Assembly (NCBI GenBank): GCA_934255515.1
Contig: CAKQON010000002.1
Span: forward strand, 18,571-82,570
DNA length: 64,000 nt
Source of the DNA: an uncultured Sutterella sp.
GTDB lineage: Bacteria; Pseudomonadota; Gammaproteobacteria; Burkholderiales; Burkholderiaceae_F
Direction of reading: 5' to 3'
A program made the position numbers and the translations under genes. The first letter of the stretch is position 1. Each line of letters opens with the position of its first letter. The notes under the pieces were generated by a model, which worked only from the letters and a program-made list of their open reading frames with translations, did not search any database and was not told the origin of the DNA. Shown here piece by piece: positions 13,216-22,687 of this stretch.

Positions 13216-15360
13216 ATGATCAAAGGTCAGAAAAACATCTCGCTCGGCAAACTCCCTGCTGCCGTTGCTCTCGCCGCTGCCGCCTTTGCGCTCTCCGCGC
13301 AGGCCGCCGATGATTACAAAACAGTCGAAGCCGTGAGCGTTACGGCCGAAGCGCTGAAGATCGATACCTCCACGCAGGAAACGCCGCAGACGGTGAATGT
13401 GATTTCCGGGCAGGAACTGGCAGATAAAACCGTTCGAAAGCTCGATGATGCCCTTCGCTATACGCCGGGCTTCGTCAATACGTTCGGTACGGACTACGAC
13501 ACGAACTGGATCAAGATGCGCGGTTTCGAGGCTTCGCTTCTCGTGAACGGTCAGCGTCAGTTCACGGAAGGCTACTTTGATACGACCGTTGAGCCCTATC
13601 TGCTCGAGTCGGTTGAAGTCCTTCAGGGACCGTCGTCGTCACTCTACGGCGATTCCATGCCTGGCGGCGTCATCAACCTCGTCACGAAGAAGCCGACGAA
13701 AACTCCGCAGCACAGCGTTTCGCTTTCCGGCGGCTCGAACAAATACGTTCAGGGGGGCTTCGACTTCTCCGACTACGCAACGGAAGACGGCTCGAAGCGC
13801 TACCGCATCGTCGCCATGGTCAACCGCGAGGATTCGGTCCTCAATGACGTTGACGGCTGGCGCGCCATGCTCGCGCCGAGCTTCAGGATCGACATCGACG
13901 AACGGTCTTCGCTCACCTTCATGATGAGCTACCTCAAGGACCGCAAGACGGCAAGCAACGGCTTCTTCCCGGCCTACGGCACGCTCTTCTCCAGAAACGG
14001 ACACCACATTCCTGCGAGCACCAACTACGGGGATCCGGATGATGCCTACAACAAGGATCAGGTCGATGCCGGCTGGGAACTGAAGCTCGGCTTCAGCGAT
14101 GTGTGGACCTACAAGCAAAACGTCAACTTCCACTACAACAAGTTCTATCTGCATTCCACGGCGGCATACGGCTACGTTGATGCGCCGAATAAACAGGGCG
14201 TGCTGGTCATTCAGCCGATGATTCCCCGCTATCTTCTCGTCAACGACGGCGACCAGAAGAGCTTCACGTTTGACAACAACCTGACGGCGCACTGGTTCTC
14301 CGGAGATTTTGAGAACACCTTCCAGATCGGGTTTGACAATCAGTGGCACCACACCAATTGGCTGAGCAACGGCTCCACGGGCACTGCTTACGGCACGATT
14401 GACCCGCTCAATCCGTCGCATATTGATCTGACCGGTGCCGTTCCTCTGAGTCTCTACGGCAATTCCGTCCGCAAGCATCAGTTCGGCATTTACACGCAGG
14501 CGCAGACCAACTGGAATGAGACCCTGGTCGCAAAGCTGGGCGGCCGGTACGACAGGATCAGCATTACCTCTTCGAACGAGGATTATCGGAGCAATGTCGC
14601 TTCGAACAGGGACGAACTCTCGGATTCGCATTTCTCCTGGAATGCAGGTCTCATGTACCTTGCGCCCTTCGGGATTTCGCCCTATGTGAACTATTCCGAA
14701 GCGTTCTTCGCTACGGGTACGCTCAATGCCGCTACTACGGATGACTGGTCGCTGTCTACCTATATGATCGACAAGCCCATCACGACTAAACAGAAGGAAG
14801 TCGGCATCAAGATCACTCCGGAGTGGATTGATGGCTTCCTCAACATTGCATGGTTTGAAATCACTCAGGAGAACGGCTCCGCACAGGTGATGATTAACGG
14901 TACGCCCGCAATGCGTCAGATCGGGGAAAAGAAGAACAGAGGCCTCGAGGTTCAAGGGCGCGTCTCGCTTGCCAAATATCTCACGATCGACGCTTCCTAT
15001 ACCTACCTTGATGCCAAACAGGGTAATAAATCGGGCGCTATGGAACGCACGGAATACCTCCCTCATCATACGGCGAGCGGCTGGGTTTCTTATGATTTCA
15101 CCGGCGTTGGGGCGACGGGCCTGACGATCGGATCGGGTCTTCGCTATCTCGGCGATTCGATTGATACCGTTTACGGCAGCAAGGTTCCGGCAGTCACGCT
15201 TTGGGATGCTTCCCTCAACTGGCTCATCAACAGGAACTGGACGCTTTCGGGCACGGTTACCAACATCACGGACAAGGAGTTCGTGACGGGTTGCTACAAC
15301 AACATGTGCTACTACGGCGAGGGCCGCACCGCCCGTGCGACGCTCACCTACAACTGGTAA
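13216..15360 (+). CDS. TonB-dependent siderophore receptor
   Basis: This outer-membrane receptor takes up ferric siderophores using energy from TonB. The 714-residue protein starts with a signal peptide (LPAAVALAAAAFALSAQAAD). The plug domain holds a TonB-box-like VEAVSVTA, then QTVNVISGQELADKTVRKL, MRGFEASLLVNG and VEVLQGPSSSLYGDSMPGGVINL. The beta-barrel follows, with PYVNYSEAF and TNITDKEFVTGCYN, and ends YYGEGRTARATLTYNW with the C-terminal aromatic residue needed for assembly. Length is typical for FhuA/FpvA-like receptors. It stands upstream of fhuCDB and behind a Fur-box-like site, so hydroxamate siderophores such as ferrichrome are likely ligands by context. Confidence 0.93.
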   Translation: MIKGQKNISLGKLPAAVALAAAAFALSAQAADDYKTVEAVSVTAEALKIDTSTQETPQTVNVISGQELADKTVRKLDDALRYTPGFVNTFGTDYDTNWIKMRGFEASLLVNGQRQFTEGYFDTTVEPYLLESVEVLQGPSSSLYGDSMPGGVINLVTKKPTKTPQHSVSLSGGSNKYVQGGFDFSDYATEDGSKRYRIVAMVNREDSVLNDVDGWRAMLAPSFRIDIDERSSLTFMMSYLKDRKTASNGFFPAYGTLFSRNGHHIPASTNYGDPDDAYNKDQVDAGWELKLGFSDVWTYKQNVNFHYNKFYLHSTAAYGYVDAPNKQGVLVIQPMIPRYLLVNDGDQKSFTFDNNLTAHWFSGDFENTFQIGFDNQWHHTNWLSNGSTGTAYGTIDPLNPSHIDLTGAVPLSLYGNSVRKHQFGIYTQAQTNWNETLVAKLGGRYDRISITSSNEDYRSNVASNRDELSDSHFSWNAGLMYLAPFGISPYVNYSEAFFATGTLNAATTDDWSLSTYMIDKPITTKQKEVGIKITPEWIDGFLNIAWFEITQENGSAQVMINGTPAMRQIGEKKNRGLEVQGRVSLAKYLTIDASYTYLDAKQGNKSGAMERTEYLPHHTASGWVSYDFTGVGATGLTIGSGLRYLGDSIDTVYGSKVPAVTLWDASLNWLINRNWTLSGTVTNITDKEFVTGCYNNMCYYGEGRTARATLTYNW

Positions 15361-15364
15361 TGCC

Positions 15365-15434
15365 CGAATCTGAGCACGGACTCAGATTCATCACCCTCAA
15401 AGCCGCCCGGGGATCCCTCATCTCCGGGCGGCAC
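15365..15434 (+). promoter_or_regulatory. Two hairpins between receptor and fhuC
   Basis: GAATCTGAG/CTCAGATTC (15365-15388) and CCGCCCGG/CCGGGCGG (15403-15433) form strong hairpins without a following T-run. They probably protect or partly end the receptor message, so that receptor is made in excess of the inner-membrane transporter. Confidence 0.5.
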
Positions 15435-15466
15435 TTTGCCATCCAACTCTTCATCCGGGCTTTCCC

Positions 15467-16267
15467 ATGTACGAACTCTCCGGCATCCGCACGGTTCGAG
15501 ACGGCAGAACCATTCTCTCCATCGATCACCTCACCATCCCGACCAACGAGATGACGCTCATCCTCGGGCACAACGGGTCGGGCAAATCCACGCTCGCTTC
15601 CGTCATCTCCGGCCTTGTGGAGCCTGACGCCGGGAAGGTGATGCTGAACGGCAAGGACCTTTTTGCGCTCTCGGAACGCGACCGCGCGCGCGAAGTGGCG
15701 TTTCTTCCGCAGAAGCTTCCCGCATCGGCAGGCCTCATCTGCCGCGAGCTCGTTCGCCTCGGGCGCTACCCCTGGCGAGGACTTTTCGGACGCTGGCGCG
15801 ACGAGGACGAACGCGCCATCGATGCGGCGCTCGAAGCCACGGGCACGAGTCGGTTTGCGCACGCCTTTGCGGACGACCTTTCGGGGGGCGAACGCCAGCG
15901 CGTCTGGATCGGGATGCTCCTCGCTCAAGCCTCTCCCGTGATGATTCTCGACGAACCCACTTCAGCCCTTGATGTCCGGCACCAGTACGGCGTGCTCGCG
16001 CTTCTCGAGAAAATCTGCCGCGAGGAAGGCCGGGGCGTCATCGCGATCATTCACGACATCAATCTCGCGCTCCGCTTTGCCACGCACATCGTTGCGATGA
16101 AGGGCGGACGCGTTCTTTTTGAAGGCTCCGCCGACCTGCTCGAAGACGAAAAGAACCTCCGGGCGCTCTTTGAAATCGACGTGAAGCTCATGAAGCACCC
16201 GATGCCGCCCAAGGATTATGCGGCGCTCCACAAGGATCCTCTGCAGGTGTCGGTCGTATGCGAGTGA
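15467..16267 (+). CDS. fhuC: Iron-siderophore ABC transporter ATP-binding protein
   Basis: The 266-residue ATPase powers uptake of ferric siderophores across the inner membrane. Walker A is GHNGSGKST (~residue 40), the Q-loop region holds FLPQKLPAS, the signature is LSGGERQRVWIG, Walker B is VMILDEPTSALD, and the switch histidine lies in IIHDINLA. The length and the LGRYPWRG motif fit the FecE/FhuC group. Its stop overlaps the start of fhuD by 10 nt, so translation of the two is coupled. Confidence 0.93.
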   Translation: MYELSGIRTVRDGRTILSIDHLTIPTNEMTLILGHNGSGKSTLASVISGLVEPDAGKVMLNGKDLFALSERDRAREVAFLPQKLPASAGLICRELVRLGRYPWRGLFGRWRDEDERAIDAALEATGTSRFAHAFADDLSGGERQRVWIGMLLAQASPVMILDEPTSALDVRHQYGVLALLEKICREEGRGVIAIIHDINLALRFATHIVAMKGGRVLFEGSADLLEDEKNLRALFEIDVKLMKHPMPPKDYAALHKDPLQVSVVCE

Positions 16268-17238
16268 CGTCTTCCTTCAATATCGGGCGCCGCAGACTGT
16301 TTGAAGTCTCTTTCGGGGCGGCCGCGCTTTCCCTCACGGGAATTCCGCTTTCCCCGGCTTTTGCCGGCGAGGAGGGAACAATCACCATCCGCGACTCCCG
16401 CGGCGTTCATGAATTTACTCGGGTTCCTCAGCGCGTCGTGGCGCTCCAGTGGGACATCCTTGAGAACCTCGTGGGTCTCGGGGTCCGCCCGGCCGGCGCG
16501 GCAGACATTGCGTCCTGGGCCGAATGGGTGAGGGAGCCTGCGCTCCCAGACAGAATCGTCGACGTAGGGACGAGAGCAGAACCCAATCTCGAGCGGATTG
16601 CGGAATTGAAGCCCGACCTCATTCTGATCGGACCCACGCAGGAGGATCTGCTCCCGCAGCTCAAGGACATTGCGCCGGTCCTTCTCTTTGAAAACTACAG
16701 GGCCGAGAGCGCTGAAGACGAAGCCGAAACCGCGATCGTGCAGTTTCGCGAGCTCGGCCGGCTCTTTCGTGCGGAAGACCGTGCAGAGGCGGAGATCGCC
16801 CGGATCGAAGCGGGGCTCGCTGAGCTCAGGGACAAAGTGAAGCGCGCTTTCGGGACGACTCCCGAAGTGCAGGTGATCCGCTTTTCGAGCCTTACGACGC
16901 TTTTTGTCTATACGCCCAATTCGATCTGCAACTATGCGCTGAAGAAAATGGGCATCCGGCAGCCGCTTCAGCTTCCCAATGCGAGCTACGGACTCACGCA
17001 GGTGCGGATCCGCGATTTGAAGGACTATGCGGATGCGTACGTGGTCTACATCCGTCCCTTCGCGATGGAAAAGAAGGTCCTCAATTCCATTCTCTGGTGC
17101 GCAACGCCCTTTGCGAGAAAAGGGCATGTTGCCGCAACCGAGCCCTACTGGAGTCACGGCGGGGCGCCTTCGATTCTCGTGACGGCCAGGCGCATCACGG
17201 ATGCGCTCCTCACCCTTGCTCCGGGAGCCGGGCAATGA
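16258..17238 (+). CDS. fhuD: Iron-siderophore ABC transporter substrate-binding protein, Tat-exported
   Basis: This 326-residue periplasmic protein binds the ferric siderophore and hands it to the permease. The N-terminus shows a twin-arginine signal (NIGRRRLFEVSFGAAALSLTG), as in FhuD. The mature part has the class III binding-protein pattern: RVVALQWDILENLVGLGVRPAG, VGTRAEPNLERIAELKPDLIL, then a long helix rich in E and A, and a C-terminal lobe with VVYIRPFAM. It overlaps fhuC at its start and fhuB at its end (ATGA), making one fhuCDB unit. Confidence 0.9.
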   Translation: MRVTSSFNIGRRRLFEVSFGAAALSLTGIPLSPAFAGEEGTITIRDSRGVHEFTRVPQRVVALQWDILENLVGLGVRPAGAADIASWAEWVREPALPDRIVDVGTRAEPNLERIAELKPDLILIGPTQEDLLPQLKDIAPVLLFENYRAESAEDEAETAIVQFRELGRLFRAEDRAEAEIARIEAGLAELRDKVKRAFGTTPEVQVIRFSSLTTLFVYTPNSICNYALKKMGIRQPLQLPNASYGLTQVRIRDLKDYADAYVVYIRPFAMEKKVLNSILWCATPFARKGHVAATEPYWSHGGAPSILVTARRITDALLTLAPGAGQ

Positions 17239-19268
17239 CGCAGCAATCTTCATTGGGATTCAAATCCGCGGGCGCGCTCATCGCCATCCTCGGCATTCTC
17301 TTTGCCGTCGGGATTGCGCTTCCGCTTACGATCGAGAATCCGCTTTCCTTCACGGACTGCCTCGATCTTCTCCTTCATCCGGCGAAGGCCGAGAGCTTTG
17401 ACGCCTACTACTACGCCTACGGGACGCTCCCGAGACTTGCCGCCGCCATTTTCGGGGGCGTCATTCTCGGTCTGGTCGGGTGTCTTCTTCAGCAGCTGAC
17501 GCAGAACCCGATGACATCGCCCCTCACGCTCGGCACCTCGTCGGGCGGGTGGCTCGCGATCGTCGTTCTCTCCGCCTTCTTCCCGGAGGCCGCGAGCGAA
17601 TGGCTTCTCGCAGCCGCATTTGCCGGGGCGCTCCTCGCCTTCGGACTCATCGTCCTCATTACGGGACCGAGAAACATGACGGGCGTCATCCTCGTCATTT
17701 CGGGCATGGTCGTCAATCTCCTCTTCGGCGCGATAGCGACGGCAGTGGTGCTCCTTCACGCGGACTTCATCCAGAATGTCTTTCTCTGGGGCGCGGGCGA
17801 CCTTTCGCAGAACGGCTGGAGCGGGCTCGAATGGCTCCTCCCGAGAACGCTTCCCGTCATCCTGCTGATTCTTCTTTTTGCGCCGAGAGCGCTCGCCCTC
17901 ATTTCGCTCGGCGACGAAGGCGCCCGGGCAAGGGGCCTTCCGGTGGTGCCGGTCTTCATAGCGCTTACGGCGCTCGGGGTCTGGCTCGTTGCCGCCTTCA
18001 TCACGACGGCGGGCGTCATCAACTTTACGGGCCTTATTGCCCCCAATATCGCGCGGGCGGCGGGATTCCGCTCGCCGGGCAGGCAGCTTCTCGCGAGCAT
18101 TCTGATCGGCGCGGCGCTTCTCACGGCAACGGACGGAGCGGCGATCTGGCTCTCCGCCCTCACGGGCGACATCGTTCCGACGGGCGTGGTCTCGGCCGTG
18201 GTAGGTACGCCCATCTTCATCTGGATCGTTCGCCGGCAGATGAGTTCGCTTTCGGCTGAAGCCTCGGGAACGGGCAAAGAAAGTCTCGTGTCCGCAGGCA
18301 AAACGCTCTCGAAATCCGGCGTCGCCGTGCTGGCGCTCGCGCTCGCGGGCGTTCTTTTCCTCAACCTCTTTCTCGTGAGCCGCGGGGAAGGCTGGACCTT
18401 CGGACTTGCCGGGGACTATGAACTGCTCCTCAGAAGCCCGAGGCTCGTGACGGCGCTCGCCGCCGGCGCGGGACTCGCAGCTGCCGGCGTGATTCTGCAG
18501 CGCCTCATCCGGAATCCTCTCGCGTCGCCCGATATTCTCGGCGTCTCAGCGGGCGCTTCCTTCGCGATGGTCGCGGGGTCGCTCTGGTTCGGGGCGAGCG
18601 TCGGGGCTTCGGGGTCCCTGAGAGCGCTGATCGGGAGCCTCGCTGTTCTTGCGGTTCTCCTTCTGCTCTCAAGGCGCGCGCACTTCGCCCCGGGCATCAT
18701 CGTGCTCTCGGGCATTGCGCTCTCAGCGTTCCTTGACTCCGTCACGACGCTCTCGCTCTCGCGCGGAACGATGGAAAACTACTTCATCCTGCAGTGGCTT
18801 TCCGGTTCGACCTACCGCACGACGCCTGAGGCGGCGGGGCTCCTCGTGCTCGGGGTCGGGCTTCTCATCGCCGCGGCGCTCGCGGTCTCAAGAAGCATGA
18901 CGCTCCTCACCGTCGGGCGCGACTTCGCGCAGTCGAGGGGGCTCCCGCTGGGAATGGCCTCTCTCATGCTTCTCGGACTCTGCGCGCTTCTCTGCGCCAT
19001 TTCAACGGCCGCCATGGGGCCCGTCGCCTTTGTGGGCCTTGCTGCTCCGCACATGGCGCTCATGATGGGCGCGAGAACCGTGAAGGCGCAGCTTTTTGCG
19101 GCCGCGCTCCTCGGCGGCGCCATCGTCTCGTGGGCGGACTGGCTCGGGCAAGTGCTGATCTACCCGGCGCAGATTCCTGCGGGCACGCTCGCGGCGATTC
19201 TCGGCGCAGGCTACTTCCTGGCGCTGCTGCTCGGCAGCCGCCTCAGAAAGCGGGATGTGGTTCATTAA
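17235..19268 (+). CDS. fhuB: Fused two-domain siderophore permease, FhuB type
   Basis: The 677-residue membrane protein is a fusion of two FecCD/BtuC-type permease halves, as in E. coli FhuB (660 residues). The first half holds LGLVGCLLQQLTQNPMTSPLTLGTSSGGW and ends near residue 340. The second half holds AAAGVILQRLIRNPLASPDILGVSAGASF, with GxxxQxxxRNPLAxPxxLG motifs in both. Each half has about ten hydrophobic segments and the EAA-like FVGLAAPH loop that meets FhuC. The chosen ATG overlaps the fhuD stop (ATGA at 17235). Only one fhuC partner is encoded, which suits a fused permease. Confidence 0.93.
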   Translation: MTQQSSLGFKSAGALIAILGILFAVGIALPLTIENPLSFTDCLDLLLHPAKAESFDAYYYAYGTLPRLAAAIFGGVILGLVGCLLQQLTQNPMTSPLTLGTSSGGWLAIVVLSAFFPEAASEWLLAAAFAGALLAFGLIVLITGPRNMTGVILVISGMVVNLLFGAIATAVVLLHADFIQNVFLWGAGDLSQNGWSGLEWLLPRTLPVILLILLFAPRALALISLGDEGARARGLPVVPVFIALTALGVWLVAAFITTAGVINFTGLIAPNIARAAGFRSPGRQLLASILIGAALLTATDGAAIWLSALTGDIVPTGVVSAVVGTPIFIWIVRRQMSSLSAEASGTGKESLVSAGKTLSKSGVAVLALALAGVLFLNLFLVSRGEGWTFGLAGDYELLLRSPRLVTALAAGAGLAAAGVILQRLIRNPLASPDILGVSAGASFAMVAGSLWFGASVGASGSLRALIGSLAVLAVLLLLSRRAHFAPGIIVLSGIALSAFLDSVTTLSLSRGTMENYFILQWLSGSTYRTTPEAAGLLVLGVGLLIAAALAVSRSMTLLTVGRDFAQSRGLPLGMASLMLLGLCALLCAISTAAMGPVAFVGLAAPHMALMMGARTVKAQLFAAALLGGAIVSWADWLGQVLIYPAQIPAGTLAAILGAGYFLALLLGSRLRKRDVVH

Positions 19269-19428
19269 AGGTCTGAAGGCGTCCGGGAGGTCCCGGCGTC
19301 TTCCGGGCGCCTGCAGCTCGCGTCTTACTGATCAGTCCTCGCGCGAGGAGCATTTCTCAGGAATGCGCCGGGTTCTTCCGTAAAGAGCGTTCAATTCCTC
19401 AATCTTTCCCTAGTACGGCAGAAAAAGC
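19269..19428. other. Spacer after fhuB
   Basis: GGCGTCCGGGAGG...CCTGCAG-type GC-rich inverted sequence (19280-19315) may end the fhu transcript, but no T-run follows. I see no gene here. Confidence 0.3.
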
Positions 19429-19459
19429 TTGACAGCATTACCGCGACATTACGCATAAT
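19429..19459 (+). promoter_or_regulatory. Promoter of ribokinase operon
   Basis: A consensus TTGACA (19429-19434) is followed after 19 nt by CATAAT (19454-19459), within an A/T-rich stretch. The transcript would have a leader of about 140 nt. Confidence 0.5.
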
Positions 19460-19605
19460 CACAACCTTGCCTCTTATTATTATTGAAGGCCTTTGAGAGT
19501 CCCCGAGCCCCCAGATCTCTCCGACGCTCCCACTTCGATGAGCCCCATGCGGATGAGCTCCCGGCCTCTTTTGCCTCAAGCGCCTTGTTGTTACTGGTGA
19601 CTGCT

Positions 19606-20562
19606 ATGCCCCGCGTTCTCAATATCGGCTCCCTCAACATCGACTACGTCTACCAGGTCCCGCACTTCCTGCGGGGCGGGGAAACGCTTGCCGCCTACCG
19701 GCGCGCGATTCACATCGGCGGCAAGGGCCTCAATCAGAGCGCGGCGCTTGCCCGCGCCGGTCTGAGAACGAGCCACGCCGGCATCGTTGGTCAGGACGGC
19801 ACGTTCCTCAAGGTCTTCCTCGAGCACGAGGGCGTGGGCGTCTCGCGCGTTGCGGTTGATCCGAACGAAGCCTCGGGCCACACCTTCATTCAGGTGGTCC
19901 CTGAAGGCGGCGAAAACGCCATTCTTTACTACCCGGGCACCAATGTGCGCCTCACGCCCGAATTCGTGAAGTCCGCGATGGCCGATTTCGGCGAGGGCGA
20001 CGCGCTCCTCGTTCAGAACGAAACGAGCGCGGTGCGCTATTCGATCGAGCATGCGCTCGAGAAGGGCATGCGCGTCATCTTCAACCCTTCGCCCTTTGAT
20101 TCTCAGGCGCCGCTTCTTCCGCTCAACCGCATTTCCGCGCTGATTGCGAACGAAACCGAAGCCGAGGGCCTTCTCGGTCTCGAAAAGAAGGAGAAGACTC
20201 CGGAAGAAGCGATGGACATCGTCGCTGAACTCGGCCGCCGCTATCCCGACACCGTGATTCTCGTCACGCTCGGAAGCCAGGGCGTCGTCTGCCGCATGCC
20301 CGGGTTTGAACCTGATTTCATCAAGGCCTTCCCGGTGCATCCCGCTGATACGACGGGCGCTGGCGACACCTTCACGGGCTTTGCCGTGCGCGCCCTTATG
20401 GACGCCTGGGAGAAGAAGGACGCCGAAGAGGCCCATGCGGTGCTTCTCGAGGGCCTTCGCTTTGCCGCGATGGCTGCGGCGATTTCGGTGACGCGCCCGG
20501 GTGCGGCCGAATCCATTCCGTACTGGAAGGAAGTCGACGAAGCCATGCGCGATACGGACTAA
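19606..20562 (+). CDS. rbsK: Ribokinase, PfkB family
   Basis: Ribokinase phosphorylates ribose to ribose 5-phosphate with ATP. The 318-residue protein has both PfkB signatures: GGKGLNQSAALARAG near residue 45 and DTTGAGDTFTGFAVRAL near residue 255, with the catalytic aspartate in GAGD. N-terminal NIGSLNIDYVYQVPHF is typical. The ATG at 19606 matches family length. The gene runs 15 nt ahead of a nucleoside hydrolase, so the pair should salvage ribose released from nucleosides. Confidence 0.88.
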   Translation: MPRVLNIGSLNIDYVYQVPHFLRGGETLAAYRRAIHIGGKGLNQSAALARAGLRTSHAGIVGQDGTFLKVFLEHEGVGVSRVAVDPNEASGHTFIQVVPEGGENAILYYPGTNVRLTPEFVKSAMADFGEGDALLVQNETSAVRYSIEHALEKGMRVIFNPSPFDSQAPLLPLNRISALIANETEAEGLLGLEKKEKTPEEAMDIVAELGRRYPDTVILVTLGSQGVVCRMPGFEPDFIKAFPVHPADTTGAGDTFTGFAVRALMDAWEKKDAEEAHAVLLEGLRFAAMAAAISVTRPGAAESIPYWKEVDEAMRDTD

Positions 20563-20577
20563 TTGAAGGAAAAAACG

Positions 20578-21522
20578 ATGACGGAACCGAGAAAAATCAT
20601 TCTCGACTGCGATCCGGGGTACGACGACGCGGCGGCAATCATTCTGGCCGCCGGATCGCCCGCGGTGAAGATCATTGCCCTCACGACGGTCGCGGGCAAC
20701 CAGACGATCGAAAAGGTCACGTCGAACGCGCTTCGCATCGCGCGCCTCGCGGGCCTCTCCGACATTCCGATCGCGATGGGCGCGAAGCGCCCGTTGATCC
20801 GCCCGGCGGTGGAAGTCTGCAAGGAAATCCACGGCGAATCGGGGCTTGACGGCGCCGACATGCCGGAAGCCGACATTCCGCTCGACCCCCGTCCTGCCGC
20901 TCAGCTCATTGTCGACACCATCATGCGCGAGCCTGAGGGCACGGTGACGCTCGTTCCGACCGGTCCCCTCACCAACATCGCCCTTGCGGCGAGGCTTGAG
21001 CCTCGGATTGTTTCGCGCGTGAAAGAAGTCGTCCTCATGGGCGGCGCCTGCAAGGAAGGGAACGTCACTCCCTGCGCGGAATTCAATATCGAAAACGATC
21101 CGGAAGCCGCGCACATTGTCTTCAACGAACCCTGGAAGGTGACGATGGTGGGGCTCGACCTCACCTACCAAGCCCGGGCTGAGAAGCACGTGCGCGACCG
21201 CATCCAGGCGATCGGTACGAAGCCCGCGCACTTCCTCTGGCAGGTTCTCGAAGCCTTTGCGAAGAACTACAAGGCCTGGCGCGGATTTGATGCGCCGCCC
21301 CTTCATGATCCCTGCGCGGTCGCCTACGTGATCGACCCGACCCTCATGGAGGTCCGCCCCGCGGTGATCAATGTGGAGATCCGGGGCGAGCTCACAACCG
21401 GCATGACGGTCGCGGATCTGCGCCGTCCGGCGCCCGAAGGGTGCCATACCTTTGCGGCGCTCAAACTCGACAAGGACCGCTTCTGGGATCTGATGGCGAA
21501 GTCCGTTGAACGGATCGGCTGA
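20578..21522 (+). CDS. rihC: Ribonucleoside hydrolase, IunH/Rih type
   Basis: The enzyme splits ribonucleosides into free base and ribose. The 314-residue protein starts with the calcium-binding signature ILDCDPGYDDAAAI and keeps the other family motifs: TTVAGNQTIEKVTSNAL, LVPTGPLTNIALA, VVLMGGA, EFNIENDPEAA and PLHDPCAVAY (the last Asp also binds calcium). A ribosome-binding site GAAGGA precedes the ATG at 20578. Coupled to ribokinase, it closes a ribose salvage path. The exact substrate range (purine, pyrimidine or both) cannot be told from sequence. Confidence 0.88.
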   Translation: MTEPRKIILDCDPGYDDAAAIILAAGSPAVKIIALTTVAGNQTIEKVTSNALRIARLAGLSDIPIAMGAKRPLIRPAVEVCKEIHGESGLDGADMPEADIPLDPRPAAQLIVDTIMREPEGTVTLVPTGPLTNIALAARLEPRIVSRVKEVVLMGGACKEGNVTPCAEFNIENDPEAAHIVFNEPWKVTMVGLDLTYQARAEKHVRDRIQAIGTKPAHFLWQVLEAFAKNYKAWRGFDAPPLHDPCAVAYVIDPTLMEVRPAVINVEIRGELTTGMTVADLRRPAPEGCHTFAALKLDKDRFWDLMAKSVERIG

Positions 21523-21551
21523 TGGGTTCCGCAAGACTCCCTCAGGATATG

Positions 21552-21591
21552 AAGCTGCCGGGTTTCCTAAAACCGAAGTCCGGCAGCTTTT
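21552..21591 (+). terminator. Terminator after nucleoside hydrolase
   Basis: The 10-bp stem AAGCTGCCGG/CCGGCAGCTT with a long loop is followed by TTTT. It closes the rbsK-rihC unit. Confidence 0.85.
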
Positions 21592-21772
21592 CGCCGGGCG
21601 CCTCCGATAAAGGCAGACCTTTGCCGCGGGTAACTGCTCAGAAGGCGGAGTAATACCGCAAGGCCCGGGCAGATAGTTGATTTTCAGATAAAGAAGTCCG
21701 GTACACTTTTCCTCACTGATTACACGGGATCGCGACCCGGATGCGATCCGCCTGAAAAGAGGAAAAAGCAAA

Positions 21773-22576
21773 ATGCAACGCCGTAAATTGATCTTCGCCG
21801 CCGCGGCTGCTGCCGCATCGGCTCCCTTCCTGGGAGCAGCTTCCGCCTTCGCTGCTGAAAAGACGCTTCGCGTCGGCGTCACCGCCGGCCCGTCGGCTCA
21901 GATTCTGGAATACGTTGTCCCGATCGCGAAGGAGCTCGGCCTCAACGTCAAGATCTATGAGTTCCAGGACTACATTCAGCCCAACGCCGCGCTCGACGCC
22001 GGCGACATCGACGCCAATATTTACTGCACGAAGCCCTTCCTCGACCATGAGAACGAAACCCGCGGCTACAGCCTGAGAATCGCGGCGCCTGCTTTCACGC
22101 TCCCGATGGCGGTGTACTCAAAGAAGATCAAGTCGCTCAAGGACCTTCCGCAGGACGCGACGGTCGGCATCCCGAATGATCCGGCAATGGGCGGGCGAGG
22201 ACTGTTGCTACTCGCTGCGGGCGGCCTCATCAAGCTCCGCGAGGGCACGGGACTTCTTCCCTCGAAGCTCGACATCATTGAGAACCCGAAGAATCTGAAG
22301 GTTGTGGAGCTTGAGGCCGCGCAGCTGCCGCTTTCGCTCAACGACCTCACGATCGCCTGCGTGAACGGCAACTACGCTGCCGTGGCGGGGCTCAACCCGA
22401 GCAGGGACGGCCTTCTCGTTGAATCGGCAAACGGCCCCTACGTCTGCAACATCGTCGTCACCGAAAAGAACCTCAACGAGCCCTGGGTCAAGACATTCGT
22501 GAAGGCCTATCAGGATCCGCGCGTGAAGGAATGGATCCTCAAAAAGTTTGAGGGCTCCGTGATCCCCGGATTCTGA
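21773..22576 (+). CDS. MetQ/NlpA-family substrate-binding protein
   Basis: The 267-residue protein has an N-terminal signal with an RRK start and a long alanine stretch, then the NlpA/MetQ fold: LRVGVTAGPSAQILEYVVPIAKELGL, VKIYEFQDYIQPNAALDAGDIDANIY, KIKSLKDLPQDATVGIPNDPAMGGRGLLLLAAGGLI and NDLTIACVNGNYAAVAGL. MetQ proteins bind methionine or related amino acids. No lipobox cysteine is seen, so it should be free in the periplasm. No MetN or MetI partner lies nearby, so it is an orphan binding protein, and its ligand is not known. Confidence 0.85.
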   Translation: MQRRKLIFAAAAAAASAPFLGAASAFAAEKTLRVGVTAGPSAQILEYVVPIAKELGLNVKIYEFQDYIQPNAALDAGDIDANIYCTKPFLDHENETRGYSLRIAAPAFTLPMAVYSKKIKSLKDLPQDATVGIPNDPAMGGRGLLLLAAGGLIKLREGTGLLPSKLDIIENPKNLKVVELEAAQLPLSLNDLTIACVNGNYAAVAGLNPSRDGLLVESANGPYVCNIVVTEKNLNEPWVKTFVKAYQDPRVKEWILKKFEGSVIPGF

Positions 22577-22610
22577 TTTCTTCCGACGATCAACGGCAAG
22601 GTTTTGCAGG

Positions 22611-22646
22611 AAAAGCCGGCTGGAACTCTGCGTTCCGCCGGCTTTT
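22611..22646. terminator. Bidirectional terminator
   Basis: AAAAGCCGGC pairs with GCCGGCTTTT, with an inner GGAAC/GTTCC helix. A- and T-runs on either side let it serve both the metQ-like gene and the convergent membrane-protein gene. Confidence 0.88.
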
Positions 22647-22687
22647 CTTCACTTGTTGCCGCGCTCCCTTCAGGTTTGCGCTTCAGG

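Noticed and set aside
13639-15069. 476-codon minus-strand frame
   Set aside because: It lies wholly antisense to the TonB receptor gene and matches no protein pattern.
19591-21882. Very long open frame (763 codons) on the minus strand
   Set aside because: It runs antisense to ribokinase and nucleoside hydrolase, which have clear motifs. Its translation is Arg/His-rich low-quality sequence, an artefact of high third-position GC.
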